Assembly: GCA_038230975.1 (NCBI GenBank)
Contig: JBBRMF010000173.1
Span: forward strand, 1-11,219
Origin: JANXVV01 sp038230975
GTDB taxonomy: Bacteria > Planctomycetota > Phycisphaerae > Tepidisphaerales > Tepidisphaeraceae
Reading direction: 5' to 3'
DNA length: 11,219 nt
In this document: piece by piece, positions 1 to 6,898 of the stretch
How positions within the stretch are numbered: the first letter of the stretch is position 1
How the letters are laid out: each line of letters opens with the position of its first letter
Made by a program: the position numbers and the translations under genes
The notes under the pieces: model-generated
The model's database searches: none
Told to the model about the DNA's origin: nothing
Seen by the model: only the letters and a program-made list of their open reading frames with translations

Positions 1-210
1 GATCTGATCCAGATAAACCGGCACATCCTGCAAAACCACGTCCGCTGCCGTGATCAACGCCGGCGGTCGATCCGGAGGGCCCGCTTGGGCGGGTGCGGCG
101 GCGTCGGATTTCTTGCAGCCGGTGCCCATCCACAGCACGCCCGTCATTAAACCTGCAAAGATGAAACCCCGGACAGCACGATGAAGTTGTTGAAAATCGA
201 TCGATGGCAT
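1..210 (-). CDS. RND efflux periplasmic adaptor (MFP/HlyD family) lipoprotein, N-terminal fragment
   Basis: The reverse strand reads open from ATG at 210 to the window edge, giving 70 residues with the rest of the gene missing. Residues 15-31 are a hydrophobic export segment followed by Cys32 in the context MGTGCKK, a loose lipobox; the -3 position is Gly rather than the usual Leu. A linker rich in Ala, Pro and Gly follows (residues 37-49). The visible end, ITAADVVLQDVPVYLDQI, matches the start of AcrA/MexA-type adaptors, where this strand opens the membrane-proximal beta domain. Family members bridge an inner-membrane RND pump to an outer-membrane channel. A pump gene would be expected further left, outside the window. 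No clear Shine-Dalgarno sequence precedes the start. The family call rests on a short motif but the pattern is characteristic. Confidence 0.75.
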   Translation of the reverse strand, partial: MPSIDFQQLHRAVRGFIFAGLMTGVLWMGTGCKKSDAAAPAQAGPPDRPPALITAADVVLQDVPVYLDQI

Positions 211-452
211 AGTGGTACAAATCCGTCAGAGATCGCTTACGATTCTCGGCAAACAGTCAATTCAAACAACCGTTTTATACGCCCCATCCTACGCCTTCTT
301 CTTGTATTGTCCAACGCGCGGCAAATTCTGGCAATTTCATGGCAAAATAAAGGCCTGCGTCTTGACTTTTACGGGTTTCAATGATTTAAAAGATGCGGGC
401 ACGCAGTGGGCTTGCCGTGTTTGATCGCGTTTTGATCGTAGGATACCTTTAT
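211..452. other. Divergent intergenic region between efflux adaptor and cytochrome c genes
   Basis: This 242-bp spacer separates two divergent genes and should hold both promoters. Short reading frames here look like chance openings with no recognisable protein features. A candidate sigma70-like promoter for the rightward gene is listed separately. An 8-bp direct repeat, TTTGATCG, occurs at 420-427 and 431-438, 11 bp apart and just upstream of the cytochrome start. No convincing promoter was found for the leftward gene. Confidence 0.6.
362..390 (+). promoter_or_regulatory. Candidate sigma70-type promoter for the cytochrome c gene
   Basis: TTGACT at 362-367 matches five of six bases of the -35 consensus, and TTTAAA at 385-390 matches four of six of the -10 consensus. 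The spacer is 17 bp. Transcription would start near 397, giving a leader of about 56 nt before the ATG at 453. Planctomycete promoters are poorly defined, so this is a consensus match only. Confidence 0.4.
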
Positions 453-863
453 ATGAAGCAGAATGCATTGCAACGAAATCTCACCGTGTGCGCCGCGCTG
501 GCCGCATTGGGTCTTTCGCTCGTCGGCGTCAAAATGTCGATGGCCGCTGACAAGTCGGAAAAGGATAGCGACATTCAGGTCATCATGAAAAAGGCCTTCA
601 AAGGCTCGAAGACCAAGCCATCTCTTGTGAAGAAAGCCCAGGACGGTCAAGCCACCCCCGAAGAGCTCAAGAGTCTTCTGGAGTTCACGCACCAATTACA
701 AAAAACCAAGCCCCCGCAAGGCGAAGCTAAGGACTGGGACGATCGCAACACCGCCACCGTCGCCGCGGTTGAACTATTGGTTAAAGGCGACGCCTCCGGC
801 GGCGGCGCCTTGAAGACCGCCGTCAATTGCAAGGAATGCCACAAGCTCCACAAGCCCGAGTAA
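453..863 (+). CDS. Exported small c-type cytochrome, class II (c'/c-556-like)
   Basis: The product has 136 residues. A Sec signal peptide covers residues 1 to about 32, ending SMAA-DKS. A single haem-binding motif, CKECH (Cys126, Cys129, His130), lies in the last 11 residues. Placement of CXXCH at the C-terminus of a mostly helical chain of about 105 mature residues fits the four-helix class II cytochromes. Met45 in the first predicted helix (IQVIMKKAFKG) sits where c-556-type proteins carry a methionine sixth ligand, so a low-spin haem is plausible. Similar small cytochromes are frequent in Planctomycetes. The protein would act as an electron carrier outside the cytoplasmic membrane; its partners are unknown. 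The ATG at 453 was chosen over an in-frame ATG at 393 because it begins directly with the signal peptide; no strong ribosome binding site decides it. The gene stands alone and ends in a strong terminator. Confidence 0.88.
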   Translation: MKQNALQRNLTVCAALAALGLSLVGVKMSMAADKSEKDSDIQVIMKKAFKGSKTKPSLVKKAQDGQATPEELKSLLEFTHQLQKTKPPQGEAKDWDDRNTATVAAVELLVKGDASGGGALKTAVNCKECHKLHKPE

Positions 864-883
864 TCGGCTTTTGATTGAGTTGT

Positions 884-1375
884 TCAAAGCAAACTGGAAG
901 GTTCAGACAGTCTACCCGTCTGGACCTTCCATTTTTTATGGAAGGGTGGCGTGAGCGTCTCGCCCGCGCTATTTTGCAGACGGTTCCCTCTCCCGGTACT
1001 GGGGTGTAGCCGCGAAGGGGATGGGAACGCCGAATAATCGACGGATAGATCATTCCGAAGGAATACGATTCGCCGGTGGACTAATTTTTGGTCAAGGTAC
1101 ATCAGCGGTGCGAAGCAGATACCCACCAAGTCGCATCTCCATGTTTTCGATCCCCCCACTTCTACAAAGACGTAGCCCTCTCCCCAATACGGCTGCCATT
1201 CAAAAGCATCCGGAATGGCAAAGCCATAGGAAACCCGAAGGTTCCCGGACTGTATTCCCCTGTATCCGCCACAATATGACATCATCGCGTACGTAAGGCT
1301 GTAAACCGCCGCGGATGCAATCAGCATTCGCCAGAAGAACTTATTCATTCGTTTGCGAGTCAGAATGTTCATCAT
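884..1375 (-). CDS. Small membrane-anchored protein of unknown function
   Basis: The reading frame encodes 163 residues. ATG at 1375 is preceded by AGGA at a suitable distance (ccAGGAatctgATG), which supports this start; a second candidate is the Met at 1348. Residues 13-33 form one membrane segment or uncleaved signal anchor. The following stretch, about residues 38-108, looks like real protein, rich in aromatic residues (for example PDAFEWQPYWGEG) with Cys81 and Cys87. I do not recognise a family. The last 55 residues are low in complexity, and residues 146-159 are encoded by the opposite-strand terminator of the cytochrome gene. The natural C-terminus may therefore have been lost or extended by frameshift or stop loss. 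It lies 71 bp downstream of the PIG-L gene on the same strand and could be cotranscribed. A gene here is likely; its exact 3' end is doubtful. Confidence 0.6.
   Translation of the reverse strand: MMNILTRKRMNKFFWRMLIASAAVYSLTYAMMSYCGGYRGIQSGNLRVSYGFAIPDAFEWQPYWGEGYVFVEVGGSKTWRCDLVGICFAPLMYLDQKLVHRRIVFLRNDLSVDYSAFPSPSRLHPSTGRGNRLQNSAGETLTPPFHKKWKVQTGRLSEPSSLL
896..938 (+). terminator. Rho-independent terminator of the cytochrome c gene
   Basis: A 13-bp stem pairs 896-908 (GGAAGGTTCAGAC) with 918-930 (GTCTGGACCTTCC), with a single G:U wobble and a 9-nt loop. Six T residues at 932-937 follow directly on the + strand. It lies 32 bp after the stop codon. On the reverse strand no T tract follows the hairpin, so it acts rightward only. 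Confidence 0.9.
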
Positions 1376-1446
1376 CAGATTCCTGGCTCACAGATAAATC
1401 TCGAATATGCGGTGGAGACGATGGCAACAGTACCAGTCTAACCGAT

Positions 1447-3372
1447 TCACTCCAATTCAACCCTCCCCCAATCCTCCGGCCTACCCTGCACCCCCGGCCT
1501 CGGTGACCAGGCAATGCGAGACTTATTGATGTTCTCACCGATGGCCGCGGTGCGTTTGTCGCCATCATACACGATGAGGTTGAAGCCGAGGCGCTTTCCC
1601 TTCGTGTAGTCGAACCCGATCTCGGAAAAAGGGATGGTCGCCTGGATTCGATATCCCGTGGGTGTGCGGACAGAGGCGACCCGCATGCCGGGAGCCGTTT
1701 GCTCGATGGGGCCCTGTCTGGCATCGGCATCGCGCGCGGCTCTTACCACACCCGTCGTGTCGAACGGAAAGATGCCTACCTTGAAACACCCCAGCGTGTG
1801 CTCCGCGCCGCCGACTGGGTCGATGCAGATTTCCACCGCATCACTCCGCCAATGTCCGCGAATATCATCGGGGGCGATGTTGGAGACAACTACATCATCC
1901 GTCACATCAACATCGAAGTAGAGATTGTTACCATCGTGCGCGATTCGAAAATGAGCACTGCTATCTGCGGCATCCTTCACCGTGCCTTCTGCGACATTGG
2001 TGGGTGGAATCTCATGCGTCGCCATCGGCTCCCAGCCAGTAGATGATCCATCCATCGCCGGCGCGGATGGAATACGGGCGATGTGCGTGAATGGAAGGGG
2101 ATGGGCAATGGCAGACGCACTGACAGTCTCATTACCAACAAGCATGGTGGCAGTGAGTTTCGCATCCTTCAGAGCGCCGATTTTGGGCGTCAAACTAAAG
2201 TGTATCGATTCGGTCTGTCCGGCTTGAACCCGGTACTTTAATAGCTTCGGTTCGATCGCCCAATCTTCAGTCGTTTGAATCTGTATCTCCCCTTCTGCGA
2301 CTTTAGCCTGGCTATTATGGACGATGATCTCCATCGTGTTAGGTTCGCCGGCGATGACGGGAACATCGGAAGCAAACCGAGTCAGCAGGTGATCCACCTC
2401 ATGTAGCTTGGCCCATTTTCGGTAGTTCGCAATCGCGGGACGCGGGACAAATTCAATCTTCAACGGAGCGTCTGTTTCAACGGTCATCAGGCGATGCACA
2501 GGCTTGGGTGATTCGTCCGCAATCGCAAGACCGCGCAAAAGATCTGTTTCCGATTCTTCAAACGGCACCACACTCTTCGCAAGCCTGAAAAATTGCGGCC
2601 TGGGAGTTCGCGGTGAATTCCGAAAATTCCCAAAACCCTGCGACCGATGTGATGCCAGCGCACGGCCGGCAATCTGTGCCGGGGTTCTTCCATCCGGGAG
2701 TGTATCTCCGATCAAAATACTGGCAGAGTGCCCGGGCTCACCCCCGCCGAAGTAGAGCTTGCGGACTTGCCAGGCTTTCAATCCTTCATCTTTTAGCTGC
2801 CCGGGAAATTGATTGGGATCGGCCGCTATATCAAACGCTTCGACGGCCAATATCCCCGCCGCCTGATGGTGCCCGTGCTGCCCTGGCCGTGGAGTGGGGT
2901 CCATCGTAACGATCACATCCGGGCGAAGCGTGCGGATAAATCTCACCAGTGATTCCAGGGTCTTCGGCCGATCCCATTTCTGCAATGTGGCGGCAACGCT
3001 TTCGGTATAGAAAAAGTCCCGCTGATCCAGGAAGTAACAATACCGAACCCCGATCTGATCCAGACACTGTCGTAACTCCGCCTCGCGAAGAATCCCAAGC
3101 GCCGGCCCCCACTGTGTACCGACCATGTTCCCTCCTCCTTCACCGCGCGTGCAGTAGACATTGGCCACCACCTTCTCCCGAGCCAGCGCGTACATCGCCA
3201 GCGTACCGGCCATGCCAGTCTCATCATCCGGATGGGCGAAGACCCCCATGATGTCGGTTTTCAACAACTCGGCCCCCTGCTTGACGATACGCGGCCTTTC
3301 TTCCGCTCGAAGAAAACTCGCGGTCAGAACGATGCTCAAAACGATGGCCACTTGAATGCGCAGGTAAAGCAT
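1447..3372 (-). CDS. Exported PIG-L family deacetylase with a C-terminal CBM9-like domain
   Basis: The product has 641 residues. A Sec signal peptide spans residues 1-23 (cleavage near LRA-EE). The PIG-L/LmbE domain covers about 38-290. It has the metal-binding motif AHPDDE at 46-51, where the His and second Asp bind zinc in known members and the first Asp is the general base, and HGHH at 166-169, which supplies the further zinc-ligand His. Family enzymes remove acetyl groups from N-acetylglucosamine-type sugars. Residues about 335-425 form a beta-rich region like the NEW3/NPCBM-associated domain. Residues about 435-641 resemble the CBM9-like fold, with motifs such as LYFDVDVTDD, SDAVEICIDP, ATIPFSEIGF and IAWSP. 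The architecture suggests deacetylation of an extracellular or cell-surface glycan; the true substrate is unknown. The start was chosen for the signal peptide, although no Shine-Dalgarno is visible and the start overlaps the 5' end of the divergent broken gene. Confidence 0.88.
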   Translation of the reverse strand: MLYLRIQVAIVLSIVLTASFLRAEERPRIVKQGAELLKTDIMGVFAHPDDETGMAGTLAMYALAREKVVANVYCTRGEGGGNMVGTQWGPALGILREAELRQCLDQIGVRYCYFLDQRDFFYTESVAATLQKWDRPKTLESLVRFIRTLRPDVIVTMDPTPRPGQHGHHQAAGILAVEAFDIAADPNQFPGQLKDEGLKAWQVRKLYFGGGEPGHSASILIGDTLPDGRTPAQIAGRALASHRSQGFGNFRNSPRTPRPQFFRLAKSVVPFEESETDLLRGLAIADESPKPVHRLMTVETDAPLKIEFVPRPAIANYRKWAKLHEVDHLLTRFASDVPVIAGEPNTMEIIVHNSQAKVAEGEIQIQTTEDWAIEPKLLKYRVQAGQTESIHFSLTPKIGALKDAKLTATMLVGNETVSASAIAHPLPFTHIARIPSAPAMDGSSTGWEPMATHEIPPTNVAEGTVKDAADSSAHFRIAHDGNNLYFDVDVTDDVVVSNIAPDDIRGHWRSDAVEICIDPVGGAEHTLGCFKVGIFPFDTTGVVRAARDADARQGPIEQTAPGMRVASVRTPTGYRIQATIPFSEIGFDYTKGKRLGFNLIVYDGDKRTAAIGENINKSRIAWSPRPGVQGRPEDWGRVELE

Positions 3373-3780
3373 GATGATGTATGGTCGGACCGTACCGCGA
3401 GGCGGTCAAGTCGCCCGTCTCGCGTTTTCGTTATTCTGGCGCTGCTTGTCGGTGGCGGTGGTTTGCGTGCAGAGAACGCGGCGAAGGAAAACTCAACTGC
3501 TGCCAAAGCCGCGCTGAGTACTGGAGACAACATCGCCCTTGATGCGGCCGTCCGCAAAGAGGCAACTATCGAAGGAACGGTTTCCTCCGCCGCGTGGATT
3601 CCATCCGGCAAAGTCTTCCTCATTAAGTTCCAGGCCAGCGAAGCGAGCCAATTCCAGAGCGTGGTGTTTTCAAAAAATAAGGAAGCCATGGAAAAAGCCT
3701 TTAATGGCGATCTGAGCGCCGCCATCCAGAAAGATGGCCTACGACGCCGAGCATGCCATGGAAGAAAAGTTCCGCATTGA
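3371..3780 (+). pseudogene. Exported OB-fold-like protein, 5' part of a frameshifted gene
   Basis: The frame ending at 3780 encodes a clear signal peptide (RVFVILALLVGGGGLRA), a low-complexity linker, and a conserved-looking segment (IEGTVSSAAWIPSGKVFLI, then SVVFSKNKEAMEKAF). This segment resembles small exported OB-fold or nucleic-acid-binding-like proteins of Planctomycetes. No ATG begins this frame near the signal peptide. The nearest in-frame starts are TTG at 3352 and an implausible ATG at 3232, deep inside the opposite gene. ATG at 3371 is in another frame, but adding one T to the TTTT at 3425-3428 would join it into an excellent signal peptide (MMMYGRTVPRGG, then ARLAFFVILALL). At the 3' end the frame degenerates after SAAIQKDG. 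Removing one A at 3730-3732 continues it into the frame of 3734-3997. The gene is either a pseudogene or carries two sequencing errors. The OB-fold assignment is tentative. Confidence 0.5.
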
Positions 3781-3997
3781 GTCGGATGCAAAAATCGATG
3801 CGTTCCTCACCGACGCACAGCGAAAGCAACTCTCCGGACTGAAGGCCCAGGCGAAGTCCGGCAGCACGCTGATGCTCGTGGGAAAGGGGTTGAAACAGGT
3901 TCGCAAACCGTTTTCTGGACGGAATACAACTTACGTCCCAATCTGTTTTGTGCAGGAATTCAGAACACAATTCCCGACCCCGTTTCAACTCCTTTAG
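3734..3997 (+). pseudogene. 3' part of the frameshifted OB-fold-like gene (helical segment)
   Basis: This frame opens at an ATG inside the end of the preceding frame and runs 87 residues. Its first 45 residues are charged and probably helical (AEHAMEEKFRIESDAKIDAF, then LTDAQRKQLSGLKAQ). They continue smoothly from SAAIQK of the upstream frame if one A is dropped at 3730-3732, so I read the two as one original gene. The last 35 residues (from about VRKPFSGRN) look non-coding in composition. An independent small cytoplasmic protein starting at 3734 is the alternative. It would overlap the upstream frame by 47 bp and has no good ribosome binding site. Confidence 0.4.
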
Positions 3998-4015
3998 ATT
4001 TTCGATGTCATTGAA

Positions 4016-5521
4016 TTAAAATAACTTCCGACCGTGTTTTATTTTCCTTCGGCCCCTTGTGTGAAGCAGTACCGGGAAAATGATCGCGACCAGGCAACCG
4101 GGTTCGGGGACTGCGCTAACCCGGATAAAATATGCGTCGCTCCAGCCAAAATCAGGAAGCGAAACGGTTAGAGGCCCGGAACCAGCGGTCATTGATGTGA
4201 ATGTGGAAGTCGGGCCCGCGTAGGCCGCATAACCGTGGTCGGCGATGCGTTGCAGTTCGACGCTCAACGGCGTACCCACCGGAATTCCCATGCCCGCGAC
4301 AATGCCAGCTAGTTGAAGATTGGCAAGAGGCGGTGTTGTGCGTGGCAAGGTTGACTGATAGCCGAAGTCGTTGAAATCCCGCCCGATCAGAATTGTCGCC
4401 ACATCGGTCTCGGCATTCACCGAGGCCAGTCCGTTCACACTTGCCCCGGCGTCGACCTGCACCATCGTTCCAGTCATTTCGCCGTAGCGCTTGTAGACCC
4501 ACCAGGTGCTGCGCGGAAGCTTGGTGTCGTCCGTGAGAAGCCCATCCAGTGAGGCATTGTAAGCGTTGCTGATCGTTCCATTCCCCGAGGGTTCGGACCA
4601 TGTGGCGTGAATGGCATAATCCACCCCCGCTGCGCGAAGTTTCGCAAAGTAGTGAGGCAGTACGCCGGGGCGCGTTTGCTCATGCGAACCGACGTATTCG
4701 TTCACCGCAATGGGTAGATTGTTGATCCCCTTGCCAGCAAGCAACGTCCGCACTTCCGATAGCCGGCCGGTGACAACATCCTTGTCAAACGTATGAACTG
4801 TAAGCACATCAGGCATTGCAGCGTTGGCTTTGGCAAAGTCGAGAAACGAACTTACGGTGATGAACTTTCCGGTGCTTGGATTGCCGTTCTCCTGCCCGCT
4901 TGCACCATTGGGCATGGCGAGACTCGGACCCACAATCTTCATATCAGGCAATTGCGCACGCACCCTGTCGAAAGCAATCTTCCATGCCTGAAAAAAGCGA
5001 TCCCGTCCGGTGATGTTTGATTGATATGGCCAATAGGTTGGCCAATCAGGTTCATTCCAAATGTCCCAGCGACCGGCCGTTGCGCCAGCGGCTTGCGCGG
5101 CGGCAATGCGGTTATCCAAGTCCGCCTTCCATCCGCTGAACGGGTCCGAACCGGCAGATGATCCCGGCCAGGTAATCTGATTGGCGGGCTTCACGTAGAT
5201 ATCATCGGACATGACGTACTCAAACTTCGCGCCCGCCGCCGTCACGCGGTTGTAGGTGTCGAAGTTTCCCATGATCACATTACCGTTGATGTTCGTCAAG
5301 ACACCCGTACGAAACGACGTCGGTTTGAGCAACTCAAAGTGGTTGATGCCGGGATCCGTCGGAGTAAGCGAATGCAGGAAGCCTGTATAGCGCGTGTCTG
5401 CCAAGCCTGCTGAAATACCGGTCAACGGCGTATTGGTCCTGACAACGACGGTCTCCTGCGCGCTTGCTGAGCTGAGGCACATCGCGACAAACAATGTTGC
5501 CCATCCAACGGTGTCCCTCAT
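4016..5521 (-). CDS. Secreted GH39-like glycoside hydrolase with PEP-CTERM sorting tail
   Basis: The product has 501 residues. A Sec signal peptide covers 1-21 (SSASA-QE). The core, about 25-360, looks like a (beta/alpha)8 glycosidase of clan GH-A, closest in feel to GH39. WDIWNEPDW at 152-160 carries the acid/base pair Asn156-Glu157, and AVNEYVG at 272-278 places Glu275 as the likely nucleophile. A beta-rich region follows at about 360-470. The C-terminus is a PEP-CTERM signal: VPEPG at 471-475, a hydrophobic stretch 476-487, then a basic tail (RGRRKIKHGRK). Exosortase would process it and attach the enzyme at the surface. The substrate cannot be told; xylosides or uronides are family precedents. 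ATG at 5521 was chosen because AGGA lies 8 bp upstream and the signal peptide follows. The frame stays open upstream to 5809, but that extension is not protein-like and overlaps the next gene. Confidence 0.83.
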   Translation of the reverse strand: MRDTVGWATLFVAMCLSSASAQETVVVRTNTPLTGISAGLADTRYTGFLHSLTPTDPGINHFELLKPTSFRTGVLTNINGNVIMGNFDTYNRVTAAGAKFEYVMSDDIYVKPANQITWPGSSAGSDPFSGWKADLDNRIAAAQAAGATAGRWDIWNEPDWPTYWPYQSNITGRDRFFQAWKIAFDRVRAQLPDMKIVGPSLAMPNGASGQENGNPSTGKFITVSSFLDFAKANAAMPDVLTVHTFDKDVVTGRLSEVRTLLAGKGINNLPIAVNEYVGSHEQTRPGVLPHYFAKLRAAGVDYAIHATWSEPSGNGTISNAYNASLDGLLTDDTKLPRSTWWVYKRYGEMTGTMVQVDAGASVNGLASVNAETDVATILIGRDFNDFGYQSTLPRTTPPLANLQLAGIVAGMGIPVGTPLSVELQRIADHGYAAYAGPTSTFTSMTAGSGPLTVSLPDFGWSDAYFIRVSAVPEPGCLVAIIFPVLLHTRGRRKIKHGRKLF

Positions 5522-5768
5522 TTTTTTTCCTACTGTATTGCAGTGCCATTTTGCTGGTTCAGCTTGAGCTGGAGAGCGAGCGCCGATCCCTTGGGCACTC
5601 CGTTCATCAAACGGTATCGGGTGCATTTTCTGCGGCATAGTAGTGCTCGGAATGGGGGGAGGGGAAAGAAAGTGGGCACCGCCCCGCGCTGCCATGCGTC
5701 GCAACGGGCCGCAAAAGAATTTGGCCCATGACGCAAGTCGTGGGAAATCGGCTCTCACCACTTTCTTC
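5522..5768. other. Spacer between the two PEP-CTERM genes
   Basis: The 247-bp gap probably holds the 5' leader of the glycosidase gene. It contains a 19-nt purine tract at 5654-5672 (GGGGGGAGGGGAAAGAAAG) and a short inverted repeat GGGCC/GGCCC at about 5706-5727. Neither forms a recognisable terminator. No promoter could be assigned with confidence. Confidence 0.4.
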
Positions 5769-6536
5769 TCAAGCCATCCGCCGGCTGTCTGTCCGGGCGA
5801 AGCAACCAAGACCCACGATCAGCAGCAATCCACTCCATACGGCCAATGGCACCGGCGCGGCTGCGGGGCCGCCCGGGCCAGGCTGCACAAAGGCAATGCC
5901 GACCTTCCCCACCAACGCCGGATCACTGAGGTTATTCATGTTCTCATCGGCGCGAAAAATATAGGAGTCGCCAGCGATCAGCGAACCGGTGAGCGATCCA
6001 CCGCTGGTATCCAGTGTGAGCACTGAAACAATTTCCTCGGAGTTGGCCGAAAAACTGCCTTGCAGGAAATTGTTCGCGAATTGATCGTACTGGTACACGA
6101 ATAGACCCTTCGTGACATCGAAAAGGCTCGTCGCCAATTCACCAAACGCGCCAAAACCAGTGAGCGTCAGGTCGCCACCGATCGTGTACGTCACGCCTTC
6201 CCCGGCGACGAAGTGAATTTCACCGACTCCATCCGTCGAACCTGAACTGGCGATCGATTGCGTGAATCCAAAGCGGATATGATTGACGGTGATATCGCTG
6301 TCCACCGTACTCATCGCGTCGCCCATCGTCGCGGATGTAGGTGTATTGAATGGCAGACTATTTACATCGTTGCTCGTAACCGTCCCACTGCCCACCACGG
6401 TGATGTTCGCACCGGCCTTCACACTGCTGCCAACGCCCAGCCCAATGGGAGCCGCCTGCACGGCTGGCGGCGCACCCAAACCCACCAAAAACGCAAAAAC
6501 CGGGACGGACCATCGTGACAAATGTGACAAACGCAT
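5769..6536 (-). CDS. Exported surface protein with VPLPA/PEP-CTERM-type sorting tail
   Basis: The product has 255 residues. A signal peptide spans 1 to about 29 (ending PAVQA-AP). The mature part is beta-rich and dominated by Gly, Ser, Thr and Val, with no cysteine until residue 246, typical of exosortase-sorted extracellular proteins. The C-terminus (227-255) has the short motif PVPLAVW, a hydrophobic helix (LLLIVGLGCF) and a basic end (RTDSRR), matching the VPLPA variant of PEP-CTERM signals. No enzymatic motif is visible, so a structural or matrix role is the most that can be inferred. The start at 6536 is supported by AGGAG about 7 bp upstream. The glycosidase gene begins 247 bp downstream on the same strand, so the two may be separately transcribed yet share the same sorting machinery, which is not in this window. 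Confidence 0.78.
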   Translation of the reverse strand: MRLSHLSRWSVPVFAFLVGLGAPPAVQAAPIGLGVGSSVKAGANITVVGSGTVTSNDVNSLPFNTPTSATMGDAMSTVDSDITVNHIRFGFTQSIASSGSTDGVGEIHFVAGEGVTYTIGGDLTLTGFGAFGELATSLFDVTKGLFVYQYDQFANNFLQGSFSANSEEIVSVLTLDTSGGSLTGSLIAGDSYIFRADENMNNLSDPALVGKVGIAFVQPGPGGPAAAPVPLAVWSGLLLIVGLGCFARTDSRRMA

Positions 6537-6898
6537 TTCTTTCTCCTTGTTCGCACGAATCGAAACGTCCGACCTTCTGATATGAGCACACCCACGCGCT
6601 CGGTTGGACTCTGTATCAAAGTGTAAGGCACTTACTGACTTTTACCAGCCTAAAATAGAAAGATTGTCGTGCAATATGGCGTAGCCGCGTCAAATAATGG
6701 GATTCCGGCCAACTCACTTCGGAAACCGGGAGATGAAACAGGGTCTTGATTTAGAAGGGAACCGTAACAACCCTACACAGCCGTCGGCATGCGTTGGGAA
6801 ACTCATCCTGACGGAATCCGCGCGAGTTCAATAGTCTGTTTCACATAAGACGATTTTTCCCGGCATGGCGGGAGACCATTCATCCATTTCGCCGGGAC
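6537..6898. other. Intergenic region upstream of the surface protein gene
   Basis: No gene is seen in these 362 bp. Two small inverted repeats lie about 90-120 bp before the leftward start: GTAAG-gca-CTTAC near 6623-6635 and TTTTA-ccagcc-TAAAA at 6640-6655. They could be operators but are short enough to be chance. No known riboswitch core was recognised. The right end carries a long hairpin, listed separately. Confidence 0.4.
6858..6897 (-). other. Stem-loop directly after the AhpD-like gene
   Basis: TCCCGGCATGG at 6858-6868 pairs with CCAT (6884-6887) and GCCGGGA (6891-6897), leaving a 3-nt bulge and a 15-nt loop. It abuts the stop codon of the leftward gene at 6899. On that strand it is followed by A residues rather than T, so it is not a standard intrinsic terminator. 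It may act as an mRNA 3' end stabiliser or a factor-dependent termination site. Confidence 0.4.

Noticed and set aside
181..424. Small rightward reading frames near 181-424
   Set aside because: They overlap the efflux adaptor start and the intergenic spacer, and show no signal, motif or ribosome binding site.
1..3064. Shared 13-mer GATCTGATCCAGA at 1-13 and 3052-3064
   Set aside because: A repeat of this length is expected by chance in 11 kb, and both copies encode a similar LDQI stretch in unrelated proteins.
3955..3974. GGAATT/AATTCC stem-loop as a terminator between convergent genes
   Set aside because: The stem is 6 bp and AT-rich, with no T tract on either strand.
5654..5672. Purine tract as a G-quadruplex or triplex element
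   Set aside because: It has only two long G runs and no mirror symmetry, so neither structure is well supported.
5522..5809. N-terminal extension of the glycosidase frame to ATG 5809
   Set aside because: AGGA sits 8 bp before ATG 5521 and a signal peptide follows. The extension is not protein-like and overlaps the end of the 5769-6536 gene.
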